DNA from: JBBIII01 sp037446575
Lineage (GTDB): Bacteria > Bacteroidota > Ignavibacteria > UBA10030
Assembly (NCBI GenBank): GCA_037446575.1
Contig: JBBIII010000006.1
Location: 1-60,863, forward strand
Length of the DNA stretch: 60,863 bases
Reading direction: 5' to 3'
Part shown: positions 44,408-53,169 of the stretch, in pieces
Layout of the letters: each line of letters starts with the position of its first letter
Numbering within the stretch: the first letter of the stretch is position 1
Position numbers and translations under genes: made by a program
Notes under the pieces: generated by a model
Seen by the model: only the letters and a program-made list of their open reading frames with translations
What the model was told of the DNA's origin: nothing
Databases searched by the model: none

Positions 44408-45939
44408 ATGAAAACCATCTTAGTTATCGACGATGATAAGTCAATACGCGATTCACTTAAAATGATATTAGAGTACGAGCGTTACGAAGNNNNNNNNNNN
44501 NNNNNNNNNNNNNNNNNNNNNNNNNNNNNNNNNNNNNNNNNNNNNNNNNNNNNNNNNNNNNNNNNNNNNNNNNNNNNNNNNNNNNNNNNGATAAGTCAAT
44601 ACGCGATTCACTTAAAATGATATTAGAGTACGAGCGTTACGAAGTAGAATTTGCTGAAAATGGCGAACAAGGATTACATAAGCTCGATCGTATCGAGGTA
44701 GACGCTGTTTTGTTGGATGTAAAAATGGCTGGCATGGATGGAATTGAAGTGTTAACAAAAATTCGGACTATAAAAGAAAAACTTCCGATTATAATGATAT
44801 CCGGACACGGTACAATAGAGACTGCAGTTGAAGCAACAAAGTTGGGAGCGTTTGATTTTCTTCCTAAACCGCTTGATAGAGATAAGTTATTAATAACTTT
44901 GCGCAACGCAATTCAGCAAGCAAAGCTTTCGCAAGAATATGAAAAGCTTAAAGAGACTGTAGAAAAAGGAAGAATAATTTTAGGCGAAAGCAAAAAAATA
45001 AAGGAGATACACGACATCATTAATCGTGTTGCACCTACAAATGCGCGCATTCTGATTACTGGTGAAAATGGAACCGGTAAAGAATTAATTGCGCGAACAA
45101 TTCATGCTAAAAGCAACCGCGCCGCTAAACCTTTTATTGAAGTAAATTGCGCCGCTATTCCTTCTGAACTTATTGAATCGGAGTTATTCGGACATGAAAA
45201 AGGTTCGTTTACTGGAGCAAGCGCTCAGCGAATTGGCAAGTTTGAGCAAGCAGATGGCGGAACCCTTTTTTTAGATGAAGTCGGCGATATGAGTCTGCAA
45301 GCGCAAGCAAAGGTGCTTCGCGCATTAGAGGAAGCAAAGATCGAACGCGTCGGCGGCAATAAACTGATTCCTGTTGATGTGCGTGTTATTGCCGCAACGA
45401 ATAAAAATTTGACAGATGAAATAAATAAAGGGAGCTTTAGAAATGATTTATTTCATCGCCTAAATGTAATCTCAATCCATGCACCCGCATTACGTGAACA
45501 CAGGGAGGACATTCCATTACTTGTTCAAGATTTCTTAACAGATGTGTGTAAAAGAAACGGAATGCCTCGAAAAGAAATCTCCGATGAAACGCTTAATGCT
45601 TTCATTCAAAAAGATTGGCAAGGGAATGTTAGAGAGTTGCGCAATGCGGTTGAACGGCTCGTTATTCTATCAAGAGGGAATAAAATAGAACCTTCAATAT
45701 TAGAACCTTTAGGAAATGCTGTAGTAAAACTAAGTAGAGATTCTATTGATTTCAGCGGCACATTTCAGGAATTTAAGGATAGGGCTGAAGCAGAATTTAT
45801 AAAAAGACAATTAGAAATACATAGATGGAATATAACAAAAGCCGCTGAAGCTATGGATATACAACGCAGTCATCTCTATACTAAAATGAAACGCTATGGC
45901 TTAATGAAAGAAGATGAAGAACTGAATGAACAACAATAA
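44408..45939 (+). CDS. Sigma-54-dependent response regulator split by a scaffold gap
   Basis: Two apparent frames (44402-44620 and 44617-45939) are one gene. Merging the 55-bp copies on either side of 100 Ns removes 155 bp and gives an uninterrupted protein of 458 residues from ATG 44408. Domains: receiver (MKTILVIDDDKSIRDSL.., acceptor Asp in VLLDVKMAGMDG), AAA+ domain (Walker A GENGTGKELIART, sigma-54 loop GSFTGA, Walker B GGTLFLDEVGD, FRNDLFHRLNV) and a Fis-type helix-turn-helix (WNITKAAEAMDIQRSHLYTKMKR). The GSFTGA loop is a common functional variant. No partner kinase is adjacent. Confidence 0.9.
44435..44644 (+). repeat. Exact 55-bp duplication flanking a 100-N gap (assembly artefact)
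   Basis: Bases 44435-44489 and 44590-44644 are identical; 44490-44589 are Ns. Two contigs ending in the same 55-mer were joined by a standard unknown-length gap instead of being merged. The duplication keeps the reading frame only when collapsed. Confidence 0.95.
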
Positions 45940-45989
45940 TTTTTTTACTGCTATACAACATTGATATAAATCGATAATTATATTCATTA

Positions 45990-46604
45990 ATGAATAGCCA
46001 TTTTGCACTTCATCCCCTGCCCCGCTCTTTTTACCTTGATTCTACAATTCAAGTGGCAAAAAAACTGCTTGGAAAATATTTTGTGCGCCGTTTAGGAAAA
46101 AATATTCTAATCGGTAAAATTGTCGAAACCGAAGCTTACTTAAGGAACGATCCAGCATCGCATTCATATAACGGAAGAACAGAACGAAACGATGTTATGT
46201 TTTGGGAGGGCGGATATTTGTACGTTTATTTTACTTATGGAATGCACTTTTGCGCAAATGTTGTAACAGGAAAAAAAGGGAAAGGAGAGGCGGCGCTTAT
46301 TCGATCTATCGAACCAATATCAGGGATCGAAGAAATGGCTAAGAACCGTTTCCCAAATGTAAAATCGATAAATCTCCACAAACTTATTAATTTGACAAAT
46401 GGACCTGCAAAGTTTTGTCAAGCATTCGGTATAGCGCGAAAAGAAAACGGAATAGATTTACTCGGAAACAAAATTTTTATAGTTGATCTAAACTCCGATA
46501 ATTGTAAAATCCAGTATAGCAGTTCGCCTAGAATAGGCATTCGCAACGGTAAAGAAAAGAAGTGGCGGTTTTTTATAAAGGGTAACTTGTGGGTATCTAA
46601 ATGA
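45990..46604 (+). CDS. 3-methyladenine DNA glycosylase (AAG/MPG family)
   Basis: 204 residues. Removes alkylated and deaminated purines to start base-excision repair. Family features: an AKKLLGKYFVRR start, IVETEAYL (catalytic Glu), the SHSYNGRTERNDVMFWEGG loop, VYFTYGMHFCANVVTG, RSIEPISG, and a NLTNGPAKFCQAFGI segment. Convergent with uvrA, another repair gene, with 36 bp between the stops. Confidence 0.93.
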   Translation: MNSHFALHPLPRSFYLDSTIQVAKKLLGKYFVRRLGKNILIGKIVETEAYLRNDPASHSYNGRTERNDVMFWEGGYLYVYFTYGMHFCANVVTGKKGKGEAALIRSIEPISGIEEMAKNRFPNVKSINLHKLINLTNGPAKFCQAFGIARKENGIDLLGNKIFIVDLNSDNCKIQYSSSPRIGIRNGKEKKWRFFIKGNLWVSK

Positions 46605-46640
46605 TAATTTTGTCTTGCTTAAATAAAAACAACTTAAATA

Positions 46641-49535
46641 TTAATTTAACTTTTTATTCAAGACTTGTTTTAAGTGCTTGCCTGTATATGATAATTTGCA
46701 ATTAGCAATTTCTTCAGGCGTTCCCTCAGCTACAATTTTGCCTCCATTATCACCGCCTTCGGGTCCCAAGTCAATTACCCAATCTGAAGTTTTAATTACA
46801 TCGAGATTATGTTCGATAACTATTACAGAATTTCCCTTGTCAACAAGTCGATTAATTACGCTTAACAACATCTTAATATCTTCAAAATGTAATCCGGTAG
46901 TCGGTTCATCTAAAATATAAAGTGTTTTCCCTGTTCCAATTTTTGAAAGCTCCGTAGATAATTTAACACGCTGAGCTTCTCCACCAGAAAGCGTCGTTGC
47001 TTGTTGTCCAAGCCGAATATAACCAAGTCCAACATCATGCAAAGTTTGCAAATGCCGCATAATTCGAGGTAACTCGCTGAACAATTCCATAGCTTCATCT
47101 ACCGTCATGTTGAGAACATCGGCGATTGATTTTCCTTTGTAATGAACTTCAAGCGTTTCTCTATTGTAACGTTTGCCGTTGCAAACATCGCAAAACACAT
47201 AAACGTCTGGTAAAAAATTCATTTCTATCTTTCGCACGCCGTCTCCTTCGCAGTTATCGCATCTACCTCCTTTCACATTGAAACTATAGCGCCCTGCTTT
47301 GTATCCACGAATTTGTGATTCTGGCAATTGTGTGAACAAATCTCTAATTAATGTAAATAAACCGGTGTATGTAGCCGGATTAGAACGAGGCGTTCTTCCG
47401 ATCGGCGATTGATCAACATCTATCACTTTATCAATATTCTGAATTCCATCAATTGATTTATAAGGGAGCGGCGCTAATTTAGATTTATAAAATTTGCGCG
47501 AAAGAATTGGAAATAACGTTTCATTAACCAATGTCGATTTTCCCGAACCACTTACGCCTGTAATGCAGGTAAAAACGCCGAGCGGTATTTTAACTGTGAT
47601 ATCTTGTAGATTGTTGCCGCTTGCTCCTTTAATAATTAGGAAATTATTATTATTGCGTCGGTTTTTGGGTATTTCTATATTTCTCTCGCCTCTAAGATAT
47701 AAAGCAGTCAATGAATTATGGTTAGTGTTTGGCAATTGATAATTTTGCTTTTGATTCTTTCTTCTCTTCATTTGACTTTTTAATTGAGCGGGAGTTCCAG
47801 TAACAACAACTTCTCCTCCATGCTCTCCAGCTTTTGGACCAAGATCAACTATGTAATCTGCGTTTTCTATCATCTCTTTATCATGTTCAACTACAATTAC
47901 TGTATTACCCAAATCTCGCAATGATTTCAAAGAATCAATTAATTTTATATTATCGCGCTGATGTAATCCAATACTTGGCTCATCGAGAATATAGAGGGCT
48001 CCAACAAGCTGAGTTCCAATTTGAGTGGCAAGGCGTATGCGCTGACCTTCCCCGCCGGAAAGTGTGCGCGCCGGACGATCGAGCGTAAGATAGTTCAGTC
48101 CGACATTCAGTAAAAAAGTTAAACGCTGTTTTATTTCCTTTAATATCTGACTTGCAATTTCGTTTTGGCGATCTGTCAAGTTTAATTTTTCAAAATATTC
48201 TTTGCACTTATCAATTGGCATTTTAACAATATCTAAAATATTGGATTGAGCGCCTGTCAACGCATCTTCCAATCGAATTGCCATACTTTCCTTTTTTAGT
48301 CGTCCGCCATTGCATAAATCGCATGGCTGTGCAGTCATAAAAGATTCGACCCATTCCCGTACATTATTTGAAGACGTGTCGTTATACCACCGATCGAGCA
48401 TTTTAAGCAGTCCTTCGTATCTGTGCTTGTAAATATGCACACGTCCGTTTCCGTGGTGATATTCAATTTCTAACTTTTCTCCTTGCGACCCATATAAAAG
48501 AACATTGCGCCCTTCTTTAGAAACATTTTTTAACGGTGTGTCAAAATCAAAATTATTTTTTTTTGCCACTGCTCGTATTTGGCTAAACATCCATGTCGAG
48601 CGTGGTTTTCCCAAAGGCGCTAAACCTTCTTGATTTATCGAAAGATTTTCATCCGGAATAATTAAGCGCATATCGAACGACCGTAATTCACCAATTCCTT
48701 CGCATTTTGGGCAATAGCCGGCGGGCGTATTAAATGAAAACGAATTCGGCGCCGGTTCTTCGTAACTAATGCCGCATTCGTAACAAGCCGACATTTGACT
48801 AAAAAGCTGATCTTTAATTCCATCGTTAACTATTAAAATACCATCGCCATATCTCAACGCCAATTCCACAGAATCCGCAATTCGAGATCGTAATCCGTTT
48901 TTCACAACTAACCGGTCAACAACAATTTCAATCGTATGGATTTTATACCGGTCAAGCTTCATGCCTTTTTCAATTATCCTTATTTCTCCGTTCACACGAA
49001 CTCTTAAAAATCCATCCTTTAGAATATTCTCAAACAATTCTCTATAATGCCCTTTTCTCCCTTTAACAATAGGAGCAAGTATCTGTAACTTTGTGTTAAT
49101 CGGATAACCAAGAATTGAATTAATAATTTGATCAACAGATTGTCTTTGAACACTGTTTCCGCATTTATAGCAAAATTGCGTTCCAATCCGCGCAAATAAC
49201 AAACGAAGGTAATCATAAATTTCAGTTACAGTTCCGACAGTTGAGCGAGGATTTGCGCTGATAGTTTTTTGTTCAATTGAAATTGACGGGCTTAGACCTT
49301 CAATTAAATCGACATCCGGGCGTTCCATTACATCAAGAAATTGACGGGCGTAAGCCGATAGACTTTCTACATAACGTCTCTGCCCCTCTGCATAAATAGT
49401 ATCGAATGCAAGACTCGATTTACCAGAGCCAGAAAGTCCTGTTATCACCGTTAATGAATCGCGCGGTATATCTACATCTATATTCTTTAGATTGTGAACG
49501 CGAGCGCCGCGAATTATTATTTTATCGCTTTCCAA
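46641..49535 (-). CDS. uvrA: Excinuclease ABC subunit A
   Basis: Damage-sensing ATPase of nucleotide excision repair. 964 residues, near the usual 940-960. Two ABC modules: Walker A TGLSGSGKSSLAFDT near residue 33 and TGVSGSGKSTLVNETL near 655; signature motifs LSGGEGQRIRLA and LSGGEAQRVKLS; zinc-finger cysteines in CYKCG, CYECG/CPKCEG and CDNCEGDG/CDVCNGK. A TTG at 49535 seems to be the start (MESDKIIIRGARVHNLKNID). The linker near 600-630 is longer and Lys/Asn-rich (KSQMKRRKNQKQNYQ). No uvrB or uvrC nearby. Confidence 0.96.
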   Translation of the reverse strand: MESDKIIIRGARVHNLKNIDVDIPRDSLTVITGLSGSGKSSLAFDTIYAEGQRRYVESLSAYARQFLDVMERPDVDLIEGLSPSISIEQKTISANPRSTVGTVTEIYDYLRLLFARIGTQFCYKCGNSVQRQSVDQIINSILGYPINTKLQILAPIVKGRKGHYRELFENILKDGFLRVRVNGEIRIIEKGMKLDRYKIHTIEIVVDRLVVKNGLRSRIADSVELALRYGDGILIVNDGIKDQLFSQMSACYECGISYEEPAPNSFSFNTPAGYCPKCEGIGELRSFDMRLIIPDENLSINQEGLAPLGKPRSTWMFSQIRAVAKKNNFDFDTPLKNVSKEGRNVLLYGSQGEKLEIEYHHGNGRVHIYKHRYEGLLKMLDRWYNDTSSNNVREWVESFMTAQPCDLCNGGRLKKESMAIRLEDALTGAQSNILDIVKMPIDKCKEYFEKLNLTDRQNEIASQILKEIKQRLTFLLNVGLNYLTLDRPARTLSGGEGQRIRLATQIGTQLVGALYILDEPSIGLHQRDNIKLIDSLKSLRDLGNTVIVVEHDKEMIENADYIVDLGPKAGEHGGEVVVTGTPAQLKSQMKRRKNQKQNYQLPNTNHNSLTALYLRGERNIEIPKNRRNNNNFLIIKGASGNNLQDITVKIPLGVFTCITGVSGSGKSTLVNETLFPILSRKFYKSKLAPLPYKSIDGIQNIDKVIDVDQSPIGRTPRSNPATYTGLFTLIRDLFTQLPESQIRGYKAGRYSFNVKGGRCDNCEGDGVRKIEMNFLPDVYVFCDVCNGKRYNRETLEVHYKGKSIADVLNMTVDEAMELFSELPRIMRHLQTLHDVGLGYIRLGQQATTLSGGEAQRVKLSTELSKIGTGKTLYILDEPTTGLHFEDIKMLLSVINRLVDKGNSVIVIEHNLDVIKTSDWVIDLGPEGGDNGGKIVAEGTPEEIANCKLSYTGKHLKQVLNKKLN

Positions 49536-49627
49536 TTACAAGTTCCGATTTTTAAACATCGAATTTATTACTTCCCTCACCTAAATACTTTTTGCTGACG
49601 ACTAAAACTGAATGCTGACAACTATTT

Positions 49628-50524
49628 TCAATTCAATCGTTTTCTTTTATTCAAATATTCAAACAACGCTTTATCGAATGGGACGCTTGTATCCAATAAA
49701 ACGTAGTCAATATTATTGTCTAAGCATCGGCTTTTGTAGAAATTCAAAAATTCGCGCATTGAAAGCTGATACGCTTTTTGAATATGCCATGGCTGGGTCA
49801 TTAATTCTTCTGAAGTCTCTAAGTCTTTGAAGATCGCATCGCCTCCAAATGCAAATGAACGTTCTAAAGGATCTAATATTTGCATAACAATCACTTCATT
49901 CCCTTTGTGTCTAAAATGCTTAAGCGCAGTCATTACGGATTCTGGGTTGTCAAACAAATCGCTTAATATTATTACCAAGCCGCGTCTTTTAATTTGCTCC
50001 GCGACTAAATGAAGCGAAGCGGCTGTGCTGGTTTTATTTTCGGGTTTAGCTGATTCAAGTTCTTTAAGCAATTGTTTTAGATAAAAGCGCGTTGCGCGAG
50101 GAGGCAATGTGATACGAACTTTTTCGTCATACAAAGTTAAACCAACCGCATCCCTTTGTTCTATCATCATATACGATAACGCTGCGGCAATGTATGAGGC
50201 ATATTCAAATTTTTTTAAATTGCCTTGAGATGCATAATCCATTGAACGACTTGTATCTAAAATAAGATAAGATTTAAGATTTGTCTCTTCTTCAAATTGC
50301 TTAATGTAAAACCGATCTGTTTTACCGTAAGCTTTCCAATCTATATGTTTAATCTCATCCCCAGGCATATACTGACGATGTTCCGTGAATTCAACGCTAA
50401 AGCCATGATATGGACTTCGATGTAGTCCTGTTATAAATCCTTCCACAACCAGACGTGCGCGCAATTCCATATTCGCAAGTTGCGCAACGACAGACGGTTG
50501 AAGATATCTTAACGATTCATTCAT
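49628..50524 (-). CDS. DUF58-family protein
   Basis: 298 residues. The DUF58 core is near residues 40-85 (GFSVEFTEHRQYMPGDEIKHIDWKAYGKTDRFYIKQFEEE), followed by a von-Willebrand-A-like fold with a MIDAS-type LDTSRSMDY. DUF58 genes normally sit beside a MoxR AAA+ ATPase and VWA membrane proteins as a metal-insertion or envelope-stress chaperone set; none of these is adjacent here. Function inferred from family only. Confidence 0.85.
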   Translation of the reverse strand: MNESLRYLQPSVVAQLANMELRARLVVEGFITGLHRSPYHGFSVEFTEHRQYMPGDEIKHIDWKAYGKTDRFYIKQFEEETNLKSYLILDTSRSMDYASQGNLKKFEYASYIAAALSYMMIEQRDAVGLTLYDEKVRITLPPRATRFYLKQLLKELESAKPENKTSTAASLHLVAEQIKRRGLVIILSDLFDNPESVMTALKHFRHKGNEVIVMQILDPLERSFAFGGDAIFKDLETSEELMTQPWHIQKAYQLSMREFLNFYKSRCLDNNIDYVLLDTSVPFDKALFEYLNKRKRLN

Positions 50525-50666
50525 ATTAGTTTTAAGTCGTCGATAATTGGTCTGCCGATTTTCATAACTGGTTAGTTTTTACCATTTAACTTCTATATTT
50601 TATATTTTTATATCTCATCTACCCAAAAACTTACTGACTCAAAGACTTAATGACTCAATTCCTACA

Positions 50667-51185
50667 CTATTTTTTCTTCCCTTTTTTTGCAGATTTATTT
50701 TCAGCTTCTGCTAACTTTGCTCGTTCTTTAAGAATTTCGCCGGCATCTTTTCCAAGAGTTTCCAGCTCAAACTGAGCTGACATAACAAGCTGGCTGTTGG
50801 GATATGATTTAAGGAATTGCTCATAAGCAATTCGAGCGGAATCTATATTCTTTAAATCATTGTTGTAAATAAATCCAATTAAGAAAGACGCGCTTGGCGC
50901 TAGAGGATGATCTGGATACTTTTCCACAAATTGGCTAAAAGTTTGGATTGCTTGACTATATGACTGCGTATGATTTTGATAAATTGTAGCAATTGCGTAT
51001 AACGCTTCGGGTGTTCTTGCGCTATCCGGATAAGTTGAGATAAGCTGATTGTAAGCTTCAATAGCATCGTTAAACATGCTTGCTCTTTGCGAATCTACGC
51101 CTTTGTTAAACATTTCCTCGGCGCTTGGTTTTGAACATCCGATAAATAAAACAGTAACGATAGGTAAGAACCAATAAAACTTCAT
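50667..51185 (-). CDS. TPR lipoprotein, BamD/YbgF-like
   Basis: 172 residues from ATG 51185 (AAAGGAG six bases upstream). Lipobox VLFIGC at about residue 16. Three TPR-like repeats follow (FNDAIEAYNQLISTYPDS, YSQAIQTFSQFVEKYPDH, IDSARIAYEQFLKSYPNS), each with the asparagine/serine-proline pattern of BamD- and YbgF-type outer-membrane proteins. The tail is Lys-rich (NKSAKKGKKK). It is shorter than BamD (about 240), so a small YbgF- or TolR-associated role is as likely. It stands between the DUF58 gene and rsmB. Confidence 0.82.
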   Translation of the reverse strand: MKFYWFLPIVTVLFIGCSKPSAEEMFNKGVDSQRASMFNDAIEAYNQLISTYPDSARTPEALYAIATIYQNHTQSYSQAIQTFSQFVEKYPDHPLAPSASFLIGFIYNNDLKNIDSARIAYEQFLKSYPNSQLVMSAQFELETLGKDAGEILKERAKLAEAENKSAKKGKKK

Positions 51186-51256
51186 ATTAACTCCTTTCAA
51201 TTATACGGCTAAAATTTAATCAAACAATACTAAAATATTAAATCTTGTCTGGAGAA

Positions 51257-52591
51257 TCAATTCGCTGATTGCTTCTTTAACACAACGCAAAAGAATGCAT
51301 CAGTTCCGTGAATATGCGGCAGAAGCTGAATAAACGATTCATTGTTATTAACAATGATATTTTTTATTGAGCCCGATTTATTAAATGATGTAAGATTAAA
51401 ATGCGGATTATTATTTAAGAAATTTTTCACAACCTCTGAATTCTCTTGTTTTAATAAAGTACAGGTTGCGTAGATAAGCTTTCCACCGTTCTTTACTAAT
51501 TTTGAAGAAGATTCAAGAATTGCCGACTGTTTTGCGGAAATTTCGTTCACTGTTTGTTCGGTAACGAGCCATTTCATTCCTGGATTTCTCCTTATAGTTC
51601 CCAGACCACTACAAGGTGCATCGACAAAAACGATGTCAAAAAACTCAGAATACTTTTCACCTAAATCTTCGATTGTTTTAATTTCAATTATTCGGATATT
51701 CTGAGCACCAGCTCTTTTTACACGCCTCTTAAGCTCTTTCAACCGAAAGCTGTTTATGTCTGTTGCAAATATTTCACCTTTGTTCTTCATCAAAGCTGAA
51801 AATTCTAAGGTTTTTCCACCAGCGCCGGCACAGACATCTAACAATTTTTCGTTCGGTTTTGGATCAATTAAAATTGGCAACAGTTGGCTTCCTTCATCTT
51901 GAACTTCAAACCATCCCTTTTTGAATGTCTCCAACACAAATACATTCATTCTTCTTTCTATATTCAAGCCGAAAGGTGATAATTGAGTTGGAGTGGTCTT
52001 TATTCCCTCATCTTCCAATGCGACTTTACATTCCTCAACTGTTGTCTTCAGTGTATTGACGCGAATATTTAATCGGGCTTGTTCATTCATACTTGAGCAT
52101 AGTTTGAGTGTTTCCTCCTCACCGTATTCTTCTATGAACCTTTTCACCATCCAGTCTGGGTAAGAGTATTCTATCCCGATTTTTTCTATAATTGATGTTG
52201 CGTTAAATTCTGGCACTTTACCTAACAACGTTACTATTGAAGATAATTTTTCTTTTAACTGCTCATCTTTTAAATTCATCAATATCCACGTCGGTTTTAT
52301 TTCCTCGAACTTTCCTTCTAATGAGAAATAAATTAGGATCGTAAGATAAATTCGGTCATCATCTAAAAGAATTTTCTGGTGTTCAGGTATAACCGAATCG
52401 AGAATGTGCCGGCATTTACGGAGATGACGCAAAACTCCGTATGTTGTACCTGCAATAAATTTCCTGTCATTAGATCCAAGGTATTTATGAGACCTGAAGA
52501 ATTGATCAATCAGAGTATCAACTGGACGGTTTGATCTAAATAAAATCGAAAGCATTTCCTGCGTATGTCCGACAAGTGAAGATATTTGCAT
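51257..52591 (-). CDS. rsmB: 16S rRNA (cytosine967-C5)-methyltransferase-like (RsmB/NOL1 family)
   Basis: 444 residues. An N-terminal NusB-like RNA-binding domain (about 10-130) is followed by the Rossmann methyltransferase domain, with the AdoMet motif LDVCAGAGGKTLEFSALM, the catalytic Cys pair in DAPCSGLGTIRRNPGMKW and YATCTLLKQENSEVV. The domain order matches RsmB, which methylates C967 of 16S rRNA in E. coli; other NOL1/NOP2 family members share most motifs, so the exact target is inferred. Confidence 0.9.
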   Translation of the reverse strand: MQISSLVGHTQEMLSILFRSNRPVDTLIDQFFRSHKYLGSNDRKFIAGTTYGVLRHLRKCRHILDSVIPEHQKILLDDDRIYLTILIYFSLEGKFEEIKPTWILMNLKDEQLKEKLSSIVTLLGKVPEFNATSIIEKIGIEYSYPDWMVKRFIEEYGEEETLKLCSSMNEQARLNIRVNTLKTTVEECKVALEDEGIKTTPTQLSPFGLNIERRMNVFVLETFKKGWFEVQDEGSQLLPILIDPKPNEKLLDVCAGAGGKTLEFSALMKNKGEIFATDINSFRLKELKRRVKRAGAQNIRIIEIKTIEDLGEKYSEFFDIVFVDAPCSGLGTIRRNPGMKWLVTEQTVNEISAKQSAILESSSKLVKNGGKLIYATCTLLKQENSEVVKNFLNNNPHFNLTSFNKSGSIKNIIVNNNESFIQLLPHIHGTDAFFCVVLKKQSAN

Positions 52592-52607
52592 GCTTAATTA
52601 AAAAGAG

Positions 52608-52642
52608 AATCCTTCTATTCCGGTGTAAGGCAAGGAAGGATT
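52608..52642 (-). terminator. Likely terminator after the Lys/Ala/Pro-rich gene
   Basis: AATCCTTC (52608-52615) and GAAGGATT (52635-52642) pair perfectly. On the minus strand the stem is followed by CTCTTTTTAA. It separates the secreted low-complexity gene from rsmB, which starts 17 bp further on. Confidence 0.55.
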
Positions 52643-52666
52643 CGATTGTTGATTTATATTATTCGT

Positions 52667-53065
52667 TTAAAATTTAATTTTCTTCTTAGCTTCTTCTCCC
52701 TTTTCTTTTACTTTATCCTTAACCACCGGCTTTGCTTCTTCTGCTTTTTCTTTAACAACTTCTTTAGCTTTATCTAAATTACTTTTTTCTTCAACTTTGG
52801 GCTCAGTTTGCGGGGCAGGCGCCGCCGGTTGTGCAGGTTGTTGTGGAGCTTCGACTTTTTTAGTCTCTTTTGAAGCTTCAGGAGTCTTTACTTCCTTCGT
52901 TTTCTTTGTCGCCTGTTTTGATGTCGCTGATTTAGAAGCAGTTGTTTTCTCAACTTTAGTCTTTTGGGGCTCCTTAGCTTTTTCTGGTTTAGGAGCTTGA
53001 CCCTGTGCGAAAATTATTCCTGTTATAAATAATGATAATACGATTAGTGATAATATCTTCCTCAT
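52667..53065 (-). CDS. Secreted Lys/Ala/Glu/Pro-rich low-complexity protein
   Basis: 132 residues. A signal peptide (RKILSLIVLSLFITGIIFAQ, cleavage after about residue 20) precedes a disordered tract of short Lys/Thr/Ala/Pro/Glu words, with a proline-rich centre (QQPAQPAAPAPQ) and an amphipathic helical end (KAKEVVKEKAEEAKPVVKDK). It resembles periplasmic spacer or histone-H1-like proteins rather than an enzyme. ATG preceded by AAAGGAAT. Composition differs strongly from its neighbours. Confidence 0.8.
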   Translation of the reverse strand: MRKILSLIVLSLFITGIIFAQGQAPKPEKAKEPQKTKVEKTTASKSATSKQATKKTKEVKTPEASKETKKVEAPQQPAQPAAPAPQTEPKVEEKSNLDKAKEVVKEKAEEAKPVVKDKVKEKGEEAKKKIKF

Positions 53066-53136
53066 GTTAAATTCCTTTATTTGTATTGAACAATTTGTGA
53101 GATAATGCTACGAAAGATAGTGGTTTTTCTGAGCAA

Positions 53137-53169
53137 AAGTCGTATTAATTTTTTGTAATTATACGACTT
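53137..53169 (-). terminator. clpB terminator overlapping its stop codon
   Basis: AGTCGTAT (53138-53145) / ATACGACT (53161-53168), with extra A/T pairing inside, is followed on the minus strand by TTTTGC. One arm contains the last codons and the TAA of clpB, so the hairpin forms on the coding end itself. Confidence 0.65.
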
